From Lysinibacillus_B sp042920265 (GTDB lineage: Bacteria; Bacillota; Bacilli; Bacillales_A; Planococcaceae), in contig NZ_JBDQZI010000016.1 of assembly GCF_042920265.1 (NCBI RefSeq), positions 29,455 through 93,454 on the forward strand: a DNA stretch of 64,000 bases, written 5' to 3'. Position numbers and translations under genes: made by a program. Shown piece after piece: positions 34,823 through 44,113 of this stretch. The notes below the pieces were generated by a model that did not search any database, was not told the DNA's origin, and saw only the letters and a list, made by a program, of their open reading frames with translations. The first letter of the stretch is position 1. Each line of letters starts with the position of its first letter.

Positions 34823-35634
34823 TTCAACGTATGTTCATCACACTTGAATGGCGACAAATGCTTCGTAGTAAATGGCTGTTACTCGTCGCACTTTTATTCG
34901 CAGTTGTCTTTGTGGCCATCGTGATGATTCAGCAAATGGCGTTACCTGATGTAGAAGGGTTTACGCGTCAAACGGCGTCCTTTTTAAACTTATTATTATT
35001 TTTACTGCCGCTTTTTGCACTAACAATCGGCAGTATGAGCATCGCGGGGGATATTGAATCGGGCTGGTTTTCGCTATTAAAAACATACCCGCTGACACTT
35101 TCGCAATATATTATCGGGAAATTTATTGCCCTATGTGGCGCGTTCTTCTTTATTATCGCATTTGCATTCGGTGTGGTGCTATTGCTCGGTGGCGTGTTAG
35201 GCGGTGTACGTTTACCGCTCGCCTTTATTGTGTTAGCGCTTTGTTTAATCGTTATTAGTGCAGCATTATCGATTTTTATCGGGAGCGTCGCGAAAAACCG
35301 GTTATATGCACTGGCGATTTCGCTTGTCGTGTGGGCGTTGTTATTACTGCTTCTATCGTATATGTTAATGGCGGTTGGCACGCTTGTTGCTGGGCATGTA
35401 TTGCAAAAGCTCACGATTGTGATGATGCATATTAATCCAGTGGAATGGCTACGCTTTGCCTACTTTGTGTTAGCCGATCAAGCAACGGTACTTGGGCCAA
35501 CATATTACGATATTATCGCGTTCTATGAATCAGGGCTAGGGATGGTCGTCTTTACTGTTGTGACCGTCGCATGGGTTGTCGTACCACTCATGGCTAGCAT
35601 TTATGTGCTACGGAAAAATGGGGTGAAGAAATGA
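34819..35634 (+). CDS. nosY: NosY-like ABC permease
   Basis: About 271 residues with six membrane spans. The N-terminus reads ITLEWRQMLRSKW and the GSMSIAGDIESGWF segment after the second span is typical of the NosY/ABC-2 group. The start was set to TTG 34819, which overlaps the nosL stop by 4 bases (TTGA); ATG 34831 is an alternative. It is the membrane part of the NosFY complex. Overlaps nosF by 4 bases. Confidence 0.87.
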   Translation: MIQRMFITLEWRQMLRSKWLLLVALLFAVVFVAIVMIQQMALPDVEGFTRQTASFLNLLLFLLPLFALTIGSMSIAGDIESGWFSLLKTYPLTLSQYIIGKFIALCGAFFFIIAFAFGVVLLLGGVLGGVRLPLAFIVLALCLIVISAALSIFIGSVAKNRLYALAISLVVWALLLLLLSYMLMAVGTLVAGHVLQKLTIVMMHINPVEWLRFAYFVLADQATVLGPTYYDIIAFYESGLGMVVFTVVTVAWVVVPLMASIYVLRKNGVKK

Positions 35635-36329
35635 TTGTACAAGCGCAAGGATTGAAGCAAGTATACGGGAATGGGCGCGGTTTACATGAAGCGACATTTG
35701 ACATTCCAAAAGGGCGTATTATTGCGCTGGCAGGCGGTAATGGAGCAGGGAAAAGCACGCTCATTCGCATGCTGACAAAGCAAGAAATGCCGCAGCAAGG
35801 GCAGCTTATTTGGCATGAAGCGAAACCCATTCGCTATATGCCAGACGATGTCGACTTTCCGAATACATTAACAGCAGCGGAAGTGTTGAAACTATTAGCC
35901 TCGTTAAAGAAAGCAACAACAGAAGAGCAACACCATGTCTTGAAACGAGTGGGATTATTCGAAGTACAAAAACAAACAGTACGCCACTTTTCAAAAGGGA
36001 TGCGCCAACGTCTGAACTTAGCGCAAAGTTTGCTTGGTGGGGACGGTTTACTTATTATGGATGAACCGACAAACGGTTTAGATCCGTACTGGATTGCAGA
36101 ACTTAAAAATATTATTCGGGCAGAAAAAGAACGCGGGAGTACGATTATTTTTTCGACGCATATGCTGTCGTTTGCGGAGCAACTAGCAGATGATGTCATC
36201 ATTTTACATGAAGGTTCGGTGCTCGTAGCAGGAGAGCTACAACAGTTATTGCAAGAACACGGCTTCACGGAGCTAGAACAGTTATGGCTATCGAAAATTG
36301 GGTTAAGTGAAGTACAACCTCATCAATAA
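35631..36329 (+). CDS. nosF: NosF-like ABC ATP-binding protein
   Basis: A 232-residue ABC ATPase. Walker A GGNGAGKST (35-43), signature FSKGMRQRLNLAQ (about 122-134), Walker B LLIMDEPTNGLD and H-loop FSTHM. It is the ATPase of the NosDFY machine. Last gene of the nos cluster; no nosZ, cytochrome or regulator gene adjoins it on either side. Confidence 0.9.
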   Translation: MIVQAQGLKQVYGNGRGLHEATFDIPKGRIIALAGGNGAGKSTLIRMLTKQEMPQQGQLIWHEAKPIRYMPDDVDFPNTLTAAEVLKLLASLKKATTEEQHHVLKRVGLFEVQKQTVRHFSKGMRQRLNLAQSLLGGDGLLIMDEPTNGLDPYWIAELKNIIRAEKERGSTIIFSTHMLSFAEQLADDVIILHEGSVLVAGELQQLLQEHGFTELEQLWLSKIGLSEVQPHQ

Positions 36330-36374
36330 TTTTCACCTACACAATCCATACTAGGCTTTGAGGTGAACGATGCT

Positions 36375-37145
36375 ATGCCAATGTTAAATATAAAAGGAAG
36401 TCATATGTATTATACGGTCAAAGGTGAGGGCATACCGATTGTGTTGATCCATCCGCCATTACTGACAAGCGCCAATTTCATGTATCAAGTAGAACAGTTA
36501 TCGAAAAAGTATAAAGTCATTACATTTGATATGAGAGGACACGGCAGAAGTGTCTATTCCAAACAACCGCTCACCTATTCGCTCATTGTGGAAGATATGA
36601 TTTGCTTATTAGATGCGTTACAAATCGAGAAAGCGTTTATCGGTGGTTATTCAACAGGTGGCACGATTACGCTCGCGTTTTTATTGGCGCATGCGGATAG
36701 GGCATTGGGGGGCATTGTCATTAGTGGGATGTCAGAGGTGAAGGATGTCTGGCTAAGGCAACGTATATCGGTCGCGGTAACATTAGCGAATCGTAAGACA
36801 CTACCCTTTTTATCACGTATTATTGCACGGGGCAATGCGAACAATCGACAAATGTTTAGGAAACTGCACAGAGAAGCGATCTGTGGTCATGCTCGGAATA
36901 TTAGGCAATATTATGAGTATAGTGTGAAGTATCGTTGTACGAGCGAGCTTCAAAACATTCAGGTACCTATTTTGCTTGTGTATGGGACAAAAGATAAATC
37001 ATTTCATCCATATGCCCGTATGTTACATGAAAAGTTACCATCTAATGAGTTGGTTTTTTTAGCAGTACATCATCAAATTCCGACAAAGGCAGCGGCTACA
37101 TTAAATAACGAGATCGATGCGTTTATTTGTAACAATAGTGTTTAA
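36375..37145 (+). CDS. Alpha/beta hydrolase
   Basis: A 256-residue alpha/beta-hydrolase fold protein. Oxyanion strand LIHPPLL, then FDMRGHGRS, nucleophile elbow GGYSTGG, acid in YGTKDKSF, and the C-terminal His in VHHQIP. Start at ATG 36375 with GAGGTG nine bases upstream, which beats the GTG at 36363. It sits 45 bases after nosF without a visible terminator, so it might be co-transcribed. No substrate can be assigned. Ends with a strong terminator. Confidence 0.8.
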   Translation: MPMLNIKGSHMYYTVKGEGIPIVLIHPPLLTSANFMYQVEQLSKKYKVITFDMRGHGRSVYSKQPLTYSLIVEDMICLLDALQIEKAFIGGYSTGGTITLAFLLAHADRALGGIVISGMSEVKDVWLRQRISVAVTLANRKTLPFLSRIIARGNANNRQMFRKLHREAICGHARNIRQYYEYSVKYRCTSELQNIQVPILLVYGTKDKSFHPYARMLHEKLPSNELVFLAVHHQIPTKAAATLNNEIDAFICNNSV

Positions 37146-37177
37146 TGGTCAGCGTTGTATGGAATGATATATGCCTT

Positions 37178-37215
37178 AAAGGGGTGTTCAGAAAACGGTC
37201 TGAACATCCTTTTTA
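37178..37215 (+). terminator. Terminator after the alpha/beta hydrolase
   Basis: AAAGGGGTGTTCAGA pairs with TCTGAACATCCTTT, followed by TTTAAT. Confidence 0.85.
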
Positions 37216-37270
37216 ATTATTAAGGGAATTATAACATTTCGCATTGTGGATAATGGTTGTGGAAAAGAGC

Positions 37271-37377
37271 ATCTACGTCTAGGCGAAAGCGCCATCCCCT
37301 CGCGACGCTTCGACTCCCTCCTACGTGTGGCAAGCACACTTGTCGGGGATGAGCAGGCACTTTAGCGCTTTTGTTCA
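37271..37377. repeat. Bacillaceae-type intergenic repeat, copy A (diverged)
   Basis: GC-rich element: GTCTAGGCGAAAGCGCC, CCCCTCGCGACGCTTCGA, CTTGTCGGGGATGAGC and TTAGCGCTTTTG. It shares order and blocks with copy B about 140 bases downstream. The CCCCTCG/TGTCGGGG and GCGC...GCGC segments pair as a long hairpin. From memory this family is frequent in Bacillaceae; not searched. Confidence 0.55.
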
Positions 37378-37410
37378 AAGATAAGAAAGTATAAAATTTT
37401 TCTAGTTTAA

Positions 37411-37535
37411 AGAGTGTCTAGCTCCAGCGCCCAGCCCCTCGTGACGTTTCGAAAGTCTCTTCGTGTGGCAAGCACACTGTGAGCCTTTCTCCAACGCATG
37501 TCGGGGCTAGAGAGGGCGCTTGCGCTTTTCTTAAT
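37411..37535. repeat. Bacillaceae-type intergenic repeat, copy B
   Basis: AGTGTCTAGCTCCAGCGCC, AGCCCCTCGTGACGTTTCGA, a variable middle with CTTCGTGTGGCAAGCACACT, and CATGTCGGGGCTAGAG plus GGGCGCTTGCGCTTTTC. TAGCTCCAGCGCC...AGCCCC pairs with GGGGCT...GGGCGCTTGCGC to give a long stem. It is better conserved than copy A. Frames across it are not credible genes. Confidence 0.65.
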
Positions 37536-37754
37536 GGCCCACCTAAAAGTGACAAAAACCCCCCTCTTTCCCTGCGAAATGTGTATTTCCCCAACGGTTT
37601 CCGATTCCCATCTGCCAAGGAATTTCTATATGATAAGAAGAGCGTTTTCAGGCATCAAACGTGGTATAAGTTGTATTCCACAAGTGTTTTCGTTATGCTT
37701 ACATTAGTTTGAAAAATGCAAAAAAATGTTATTTAACGCTGAGGAGGTTTATCG

Positions 37755-38699
37755 ATGCAGCAACAAATACAGGCTGTCATTCACAATATAGAAAAAGTCA
37801 TGATAGGAAAACGTGACATTGCAGAGCTCAGTATTGTCGCGTTATTAGCAGGTGGACATGTCCTGCTAGAAGACGTACCTGGTGTCGGAAAAACGATGAT
37901 GGTGCGGTCGCTCGCAAAGTCGGTTGGGGCGGATTTTAAACGGATTCAATTTACGCCAGACTTACTGCCATCAGATGTAGTCGGTGTGTCGATTTATAAC
38001 CCCAAGACATTACAATTTGAATTTCGACCAGGTCCGATTGTCGGGAATATTATTTTAGCGGATGAAATTAATCGGACATCCCCAAAAACACAAGCGGCAT
38101 TACTAGAGGCGATGGAAGAAGCGTCAGTCACAATTGATGGGGAAACGCTCGACATTCCGAAGCCATTTTTCGTGATGGCGACACAAAACCCGATTGAATA
38201 TGAAGGGACGTATCCGCTCCCAGAAGCACAGCTAGATCGCTTTTTACTGAAAGTGAGAATGGGATATCCGACAGCACAGCAAGAGATTGAAATACTACGC
38301 CGTGCAGAAAATAAAAAGCCGATTCAAGAAATTACATCGGTGATGACGATTGATGAACTACGCGAGCTACAGCACGCTGTACAGCAAGTATATATAGAAG
38401 ATGGTGTAAAAAGCTATATTATCGATATTGCAAGAGCGACACGCCAGCATCCAAGAGTGTATTTAGGGGTGAGTCCACGTGCATCCATTGCGTTGATGAA
38501 AGCAGCGCAAGCGTATGCGTTTATGCAAAACCGTGACTTCGTTAAGCCAGACGACATCAAGTATTTAGCGCCGTTTGTGTTTAGCCATCGTTTAATTTTA
38601 ACACCTGAAGCCCGCTACGAAGGAATCCAGCCGGAACAAGTCCTAGCGCAAGTGATCGAGCAAATTTTTGTGCCGGTGAAAAGGTTTACGGATTCATGA
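37755..38699 (+). CDS. MoxR-family AAA+ ATPase
   Basis: A 314-residue MoxR AAA+ protein. Walker A EDVPGVGKT (about 40-48), Walker B IILADEINRTSPKTQAALLEAMEE (around 98-121), sensor 1 ATQNPIEYEGTYPLPEAQLDRF and sensor 2 GVSPRAS. MoxR proteins act as chaperone-like ATPases for VWA/DUF58 partners. ATG at 37755 after GAGGAGG. Overlaps the DUF58 gene by 4 bases; the three genes to 42060 form one operon. Confidence 0.92.
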   Translation: MQQQIQAVIHNIEKVMIGKRDIAELSIVALLAGGHVLLEDVPGVGKTMMVRSLAKSVGADFKRIQFTPDLLPSDVVGVSIYNPKTLQFEFRPGPIVGNIILADEINRTSPKTQAALLEAMEEASVTIDGETLDIPKPFFVMATQNPIEYEGTYPLPEAQLDRFLLKVRMGYPTAQQEIEILRRAENKKPIQEITSVMTIDELRELQHAVQQVYIEDGVKSYIIDIARATRQHPRVYLGVSPRASIALMKAAQAYAFMQNRDFVKPDDIKYLAPFVFSHRLILTPEARYEGIQPEQVLAQVIEQIFVPVKRFTDS

Positions 38700-39895
38700 A
38701 AGCAGCAGTAAAAATGATGCGGCAAACTGGCCGTTTTTTTACGGTCATCGGTTTACTCGTGTTCACATTTTGTTTTGCGATGTTCCAAGGGGGCTTTGTT
38801 AGTTGGTTTATTTTCTTTACGGTGTTACCTTTCTTGCTGTACTCGCTCGTGCTCGCGGTTATTCCGCTACGTATTGACAATGTAACACGTGATATTACAC
38901 CAGCAACACGAGAGCGCGGCGACACCGCTACGATTACCGTCCGTTTTGACAATAAGTCGCTTTTCCCGTTTGTTTTCCTTGTCATACGGGAGCTTGATAT
39001 GGATGAGCGGTTTTACCATATCGCGGGCGGGCGTTCGAGCAACTTATTTTTAGTCGGCTGGAAGCGACATTTCGAGTGGACATATGAGCTAGAAAACTTG
39101 CAACGCGGGGAGCATATGTTTTCAGCTTTAGAGCTGACCGTTACAGATTTTTTTGGTTGGGTTGTTCGAAAAAAAGTGATTGAACAACCAGACCGCTTGC
39201 TCGTGTATCCGAAAACGGTTGATATGCCGTATACTTCGTTGCAAATGCAGTATGACCAAGGTGCTGTCGCAACGAAATATGCCATTGTGAAGGATACGAC
39301 GATGGTGACAGGGGTCCGCGATTATCAACCAGGGGATCGTTTCTCTTGGATTCATTGGAAGTCCTTTGCGAAAAACGGGGAGCTTCGTACGAAAGAGTTT
39401 GAGGATCGACAATCGCAAAGCTTATTTTTGTATATGGATTGTGCCACAACACAGCACTTTGAAGAAATGGTCGAATTGACAGCGTCGATGTTAAAGGCGA
39501 TTGTGAAAAGGCATGGCGATGTCGCCTTCTTGTCGGAAGCGGAGCGTTGTATATTTTACCCAGCGGTACGAACGGAAGCCCAATTCGAAAATGTAATGCA
39601 GCATTTAGCGAAGGTTACCCCAAATGCGGAATCTTCCATAGATATGCTACTGCGCAATGAACGCCAATTAAGTAATTCGATTCTTCTTTTCGTAACGGGA
39701 CACATAACGGATGAGCTGAAAACATTTTTAATGAATAGCTCAAAATATGCGCGTGCGGTTGTCTGCTTTGTTGTCGTATCGACGGAACAATATAAAGCAC
39801 AAAAAGGCGCAGCGCCACGCTTTATGAATGCGAAAGTCGTCTATGTCACGAAAGAGATGTTCAATCATGCCTTCGCGGAGGTGAATAAGCCGTGA
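38696..39895 (+). CDS. DUF58 protein, MoxR partner
   Basis: 399 residues. Two N-terminal membrane spans (about 15-60), then a beta-rich region and the DUF58 domain with the hallmark GVRDYQPGDRFSWIHWKSFAK (begins near residue 205), followed by a VWA-like remainder. Couples to MoxR ATPases and transglutaminase-like proteins in a conserved Gram-positive cluster of unclear role, often linked to cell envelope or stress. Overlaps its neighbours by 4 bases on both sides. Confidence 0.9.
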   Translation: MKAAVKMMRQTGRFFTVIGLLVFTFCFAMFQGGFVSWFIFFTVLPFLLYSLVLAVIPLRIDNVTRDITPATRERGDTATITVRFDNKSLFPFVFLVIRELDMDERFYHIAGGRSSNLFLVGWKRHFEWTYELENLQRGEHMFSALELTVTDFFGWVVRKKVIEQPDRLLVYPKTVDMPYTSLQMQYDQGAVATKYAIVKDTTMVTGVRDYQPGDRFSWIHWKSFAKNGELRTKEFEDRQSQSLFLYMDCATTQHFEEMVELTASMLKAIVKRHGDVAFLSEAERCIFYPAVRTEAQFENVMQHLAKVTPNAESSIDMLLRNERQLSNSILLFVTGHITDELKTFLMNSSKYARAVVCFVVVSTEQYKAQKGAAPRFMNAKVVYVTKEMFNHAFAEVNKP

Positions 39896-42060
39896 AAAAA
39901 GATGTGATGCAGTATGTAGAGTTAAGTTTGTACTATGTCATTCTATTTTTTATTTTACGTGAATGGTTAGTGCCTGTTGTCGAATTAACATCAACAGGAC
40001 ATTTAAATTTATTGTTATTGTTTATTGTTTTAGCGTTTGTGTTAAATCTATTTCAAGCACCGATTGTTGTATCGTGGCTCGCAAAATTTACGTATATTGC
40101 TTGGTTTGTTGTGCATGTCTATAGTGAGGAAAAACTATGGAGCGCGGCAGGCTTACAATTTTTACAGATCGATATAAAGCGTAACGTAGAAGTAGTATTC
40201 GCGGGGCAATGGGAGGGCGTGACCGATCCATTCCGCTCGGTGCTCTTTTTCTTGCTCATTTGGATGCTCATTTATTTAATCCATCATTGGCTAACTGTCC
40301 GCATGACGATATTTTATTTCTTCGTCTTAACGGTATTTTTCATTGCGACACTCGATACGTTTACATCGTATAACGGTGCAGCGTCGATTGTGAAGGTCGT
40401 GCTGTTAGGTCTGATTATGACCGCCTTCCTGTATATGAAACGTTTAATCGTTGAAACAGGAACTTCCTTTGCGTTTTATAAATACATGCGCTACATTTTA
40501 CCGATCACCTTGGCAATTGGTGTCGTAGGGATGGTTGCCATTTTACTACCGAAAGCAGCACCGCAATGGCCAGATCCAGTACCGTATATTAAAAGTTTAT
40601 CAGGCACTGCTGGTTCGGGTGGTACGTCTATTTCCAAGGTTGGGTTTGGAGAAGATGATAGCCGTCTTGGTGGATCGTTTGAAGGCGATGATACGGTCGT
40701 ATTTTATGTACACGCACCAGAGCGTCAATATTGGCGCGTGGAAACGAAAGATTTATACACGGGGAAAGGCTGGGAGTCGACGTCCGATCTATATTCCCTT
40801 TTTGAAATTACAGATAGAAATGTTATGAATTCGGTCGGCTATAATGAGCAAGGCGATTGGAAGCGTGCGGAGGTATTTCCAGCGGTCGTTGATAAGGCTT
40901 ATGTATTACAACCGTATGGCATTAGAAGTTTTCACACTAGACAGAGTGATATTACACTGCAGTTCAATCGCATAACGGAACGTCTAACAACAAAATTAGG
41001 CAGTACCGATACACCTGTAGATAGTTATAGTATCGATTATAGTACGCCAGAATATAGCTATACCGAGCTGAAAACGCCGGTGCCAGCGTCGGAATTAATG
41101 ACTATGGACGAGCGTTATTTACAGTTACCAGCTGAATTGCCAGAACGTGTACGCCAATTAGCTTTTGATATTACACAAAATCATCAAACCGGCTACGATA
41201 AAGCACGGGCAATTGAGCAGTATTTTAAACGAAACGGCTTTACGTATGACACAAAAGATGTGGCCATCCCAACCGAAACGCAAGACTATGTCGATCAGTT
41301 TTTATTTGAAACGAAAATCGGTTATTGCGATAACTTCTCGACATCGATGGTCGTCATGCTGCGCTCCATCGGCATCCCAGCACGCTGGGTAAAAGGTTTT
41401 GCCAATGGGACGGAAACAGGACGCTTTAACGAGGAGTTACGTGTTTTTGAAATTGAAAATAATGACGCACACTCTTGGGTGGAGGCGTATATCGACGGCG
41501 TGGGCTGGATGCCATTTGAACCGACAATTGGCTTTGTCAATCAAGCAGATATTAACTTTGACATGGAAACAACAGAGTCAGAGGAATTATTACTCGAACA
41601 AGAGAAAGAGCAACAAGAGCTGAAGGAACAACAAGTCGAGGAACAAGCGGTACAACAAGAAAAAGCCAAAAAGCAACAAAGCATTAGCATTGATTGGAAG
41701 TGGCTTGTGCTCGCACTACTCGCATTAGCAGGCGTCGGTTATGTATTCTTTAAAAATCGACGGAAGTGGTTCGTGAAAATGCATGTCAACAGACAGCGCC
41801 GACAACCGACTAACGCGACAACGCTCCAAAAATCGTATAAAGTGTTGTTGAAGCAACTGGAAAGTGTTGGACTCAAACGAGGGTCCAGTGAAACATTGCA
41901 AGCTTTCGCTACACGTGTAGACGACTATTTCGGTACGGACGATATGTCTAAAATTACAGATTTACATGAAAAAACAATTTACAGTAAAGACATGACGCAC
42001 TTTAATTTTGATGAAATTAAAGAAAGTTGGGAATATTTAATCAATCGCACAACCGGTTGA
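39892..42060 (+). CDS. Membrane transglutaminase-like protein (TgpA/DUF3488-DUF4129 type)
   Basis: GTG start at 39892. 722 residues: five or six N-terminal spans (about 8-215), an extracytoplasmic region with a transglutaminase-like core, one more span (about 600-622), and a DUF4129-type C-terminus. The catalytic triad is visible as Cys479 (IGYCDNFSTS), His in NDAHSWVEAY and Asp/Glu in WMPFEPT. A Gln/Glu-rich linker (about 565-595) precedes the last span. Likely modifies or cleaves envelope proteins; substrate unknown. Last gene of the MoxR operon. Confidence 0.9.
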   Translation: MKKDVMQYVELSLYYVILFFILREWLVPVVELTSTGHLNLLLLFIVLAFVLNLFQAPIVVSWLAKFTYIAWFVVHVYSEEKLWSAAGLQFLQIDIKRNVEVVFAGQWEGVTDPFRSVLFFLLIWMLIYLIHHWLTVRMTIFYFFVLTVFFIATLDTFTSYNGAASIVKVVLLGLIMTAFLYMKRLIVETGTSFAFYKYMRYILPITLAIGVVGMVAILLPKAAPQWPDPVPYIKSLSGTAGSGGTSISKVGFGEDDSRLGGSFEGDDTVVFYVHAPERQYWRVETKDLYTGKGWESTSDLYSLFEITDRNVMNSVGYNEQGDWKRAEVFPAVVDKAYVLQPYGIRSFHTRQSDITLQFNRITERLTTKLGSTDTPVDSYSIDYSTPEYSYTELKTPVPASELMTMDERYLQLPAELPERVRQLAFDITQNHQTGYDKARAIEQYFKRNGFTYDTKDVAIPTETQDYVDQFLFETKIGYCDNFSTSMVVMLRSIGIPARWVKGFANGTETGRFNEELRVFEIENNDAHSWVEAYIDGVGWMPFEPTIGFVNQADINFDMETTESEELLLEQEKEQQELKEQQVEEQAVQQEKAKKQQSISIDWKWLVLALLALAGVGYVFFKNRRKWFVKMHVNRQRRQPTNATTLQKSYKVLLKQLESVGLKRGSSETLQAFATRVDDYFGTDDMSKITDLHEKTIYSKDMTHFNFDEIKESWEYLINRTTG

Positions 42061-42110
42061 TTTTACAGGGATTAAAGAGTAAAATTTATAGAAAATCAAT
42101 AATCACTGTG

Positions 42111-42181
42111 CCTTCATATAAGTCCGATAATACGGTTCGGATGTTTCTACTAAGTTACCTTAAATAACTTATCTATGACGG
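42111..42181 (+). ncRNA. Guanine-type purine riboswitch upstream of guaA
   Basis: P1 pairs CCTTCATA with TATGACGG (one mismatch). J1/2 TAAG; P2 TCCGA/TCGGA with a GG in L2; J2/3 TGTTTCTAC; P3 TAAGTTA/TAACTTA with loop CCTTAAA, whose CC can pair with the L2 GG. The specificity base just before P1 3' is C (42173), the guanine-sensing version. The base before it is T rather than the usual A. A terminator follows immediately. Confidence 0.88.
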
Positions 42182-42219
42182 TAGGCTGTCGCATGGACTA
42201 AATGGACAGCCTACCTTTA
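42180..42219 (+). terminator. Riboswitch terminator before guaA
   Basis: GGTAGGCTGTC pairs perfectly with GACAGCCTACC, followed by TTTAT. The 5' arm overlaps the 3' strand of P1, so aptamer folding and termination are linked. Confidence 0.85.
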
Positions 42220-42232
42220 TATACTTGTAGAT

Positions 42233-42268
42233 GAACGCGGGGATGTATTCTTTCGCGTTTTTTTATAA
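42233..42268 (+). terminator. Second terminator-like hairpin before guaA
   Basis: AACGCG pairs with CGCGTT around a 15-base loop, followed by TTTTTTAT. It lies between the riboswitch terminator and guaA; weaker than the first. Confidence 0.5.
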
Positions 42269-42400
42269 TAAAGTGTTTAATTGTGCGATGCAGCACACAA
42301 TAAGCTAAACGGCGAAATCTAAAGGAATAGATGGAAGCTACTAGCCAAATTAAACAAGCTTTTATACATGAGGCAATCAATATTAGAAGAGGTGGAAAAC

Positions 42401-43951
42401 GTGTCAACTCCTTTATTAAAAGAGCAACAAAAAGTGGTCGTGCTTGATTTTGGTAGCCAATTTAACCAATTAATCACACGTCGTATTCGTGAATTTGGTG
42501 TATTCTCAGAATTACACCCACACACAATTACAGCAGATGAAATTAAAGAAATGAACGCTGTCGGGATCGTCTTCTCAGGTGGTCCAAACTCAGTATATGA
42601 CGACAATGCCTTCAAAGTAGATCCAGCGATTTTCGAACTAGGTTTACCGATTTTAGGTATTTGCTATGGTATGCAGTTAATGGCTCATACAAACGGTGGA
42701 AAAGTAGAAAGCGCAGCAACGCGTGAATACGGGAAAGCTGAATTAACAGTGACAACAGATAACTTATTATTCGGCGACCTACCAAAAGAGCAAGTTGTAT
42801 GGATGAGCCATGGTGACCACGTAACAGAAGTACCAGCTGGCTTTGAAGTGATCGCAACAAGCGCATCTTGTGAAATCGCAGCAATGGCGAATGCAGAGAA
42901 AAAATTCTATGCAGTACAATTCCACCCAGAAGTACGTCACTCTGTATATGGAAATGACTTACTGAAAAACTTCGTATTCAATGTATGTGAGGCAAAAGGC
43001 GACTGGTCAATGGCTAACTTCATCGAAATCGAAATCGCTAAAATCCGCGAGCAAGTAGGCAACAAGCAAGTACTTTGCGCATTATCAGGCGGCGTTGACT
43101 CTTCGGTTGTAGCGGTATTAATCCATAAAGCAATCGGCGACCAATTAACTTGTATGTTCGTAGACCACAACTTAAACCGTAAAGGTGAAGTAGAGCAAGT
43201 TATGAAAACTTTCACAGAAGACTTCGATATGAAAGTGATCAAAATCGATGCACGTGAACGTTTCATGAACAAGCTAAAAGGTGTGTCTGATCCAGAACAA
43301 AAACGTAAAATCATCGGGAACGAATTCATTTACGTATTCGATGAAGAGTCTGCAAAATTAGAGAACATGGACTTCTTAGCTCAAGGTACTCTTTACACAG
43401 ACATCATCGAATCAGGTACAGCAACAGCGCAAACAATTAAATCTCACCACAACGTAGGTGGATTACCAGAAGACATGAAGTTCGAGCTAATCGAGCCACT
43501 GAACACATTATTCAAAGACGAAGTACGTGCTCTAGGTTTAGAGCTTGGTTTACCAGAAGCAGTCGTATGGCGTCAACCATTCCCAGGTCCTGGTCTTGGT
43601 ATCCGTGTACTTGGTGAAGTAACAGAAGAAAAATTAGACATCGTACGTGAAGCAGATGCAATCCTACGTGAAGAAATCAAAAACGCAGGTCTAGAGCGCG
43701 ACATTTGGCAATACTTCGCTGTATTACCAGACATCCGTTCAGTAGGCGTAATGGGCGATGGCCGTACGTACGACTACGCAATCGGTATCCGCGGCGTAAC
43801 ATCCATCGACGGCATGACTTCTGACTGGGCACGTATCCCTTACGACGTACTAGAAAAAATCTCAGTACGTATCGTTAACGAAGTAAAACACGTAAACCGC
43901 GTGCTGTATGATATCACTTCGAAGCCACCAGCGACGATTGAGTGGGAATAA
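42401..43951 (+). CDS. guaA: GMP synthase (glutamine-hydrolysing)
   Basis: 516 residues. N-terminal class I glutamine amidotransferase (about 10-200) with nucleophile GICYGMQLM and the HPE pair. ATP-pyrophosphatase with P-loop ALSGGVDSSVV (about 228-238). C-terminal dimerisation domain ending SKPPATIEWE. It converts XMP to GMP. GTG at 42401, preceded by AGAGGTGG, gives the family length; the upstream ATG at 42368 has no site. Under guanine riboswitch control. The guaA 3' end is a known genomic-island insertion hotspot, and recombinase remnants follow. Confidence 0.94.
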   Translation: MSTPLLKEQQKVVVLDFGSQFNQLITRRIREFGVFSELHPHTITADEIKEMNAVGIVFSGGPNSVYDDNAFKVDPAIFELGLPILGICYGMQLMAHTNGGKVESAATREYGKAELTVTTDNLLFGDLPKEQVVWMSHGDHVTEVPAGFEVIATSASCEIAAMANAEKKFYAVQFHPEVRHSVYGNDLLKNFVFNVCEAKGDWSMANFIEIEIAKIREQVGNKQVLCALSGGVDSSVVAVLIHKAIGDQLTCMFVDHNLNRKGEVEQVMKTFTEDFDMKVIKIDARERFMNKLKGVSDPEQKRKIIGNEFIYVFDEESAKLENMDFLAQGTLYTDIIESGTATAQTIKSHHNVGGLPEDMKFELIEPLNTLFKDEVRALGLELGLPEAVVWRQPFPGPGLGIRVLGEVTEEKLDIVREADAILREEIKNAGLERDIWQYFAVLPDIRSVGVMGDGRTYDYAIGIRGVTSIDGMTSDWARIPYDVLEKISVRIVNEVKHVNRVLYDITSKPPATIEWE

Positions 43952-44067
43952 CCTGCTACTATTTAACTATAGTTGTTAGGCTATAAACACAGTCATATCA
44001 AGGCTTTAAGGCTGTTTTTCAGTGAGTGAAGTTGTTTTTCACCTACTACTATTCATAATAGAAATTG

Positions 44068-44112
44068 AACCCTCTTTTATTCGTGAGTTTTGCGAATGGA
44101 AGGGGGTTTTTT
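44068..44112 (+). terminator. Terminator downstream of guaA
   Basis: AACCCTC and ATTCG arms pair with GCGAAT and GGGGGTT in an interrupted hairpin, followed by TTTTTT. It lies 115 bases after guaA, just before the recombinase remnant. Confidence 0.6.
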
Positions 44113-44113
44113 G

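Larger units (their letters stand above)
37216..37754. other. 540-bp gap before moxR
   Basis: Contains the two repeat copies above, then about 200 AT-rich bases with no gene. The moxR ribosome site GAGGAGG is at its end. Confidence 0.7.

Noticed and set aside
37418..37712. Short frames on both strands across the GC-rich repeat
   Set aside because: They lie within a hairpin-forming intergenic repeat, lack ribosome sites and have no recognisable protein features.
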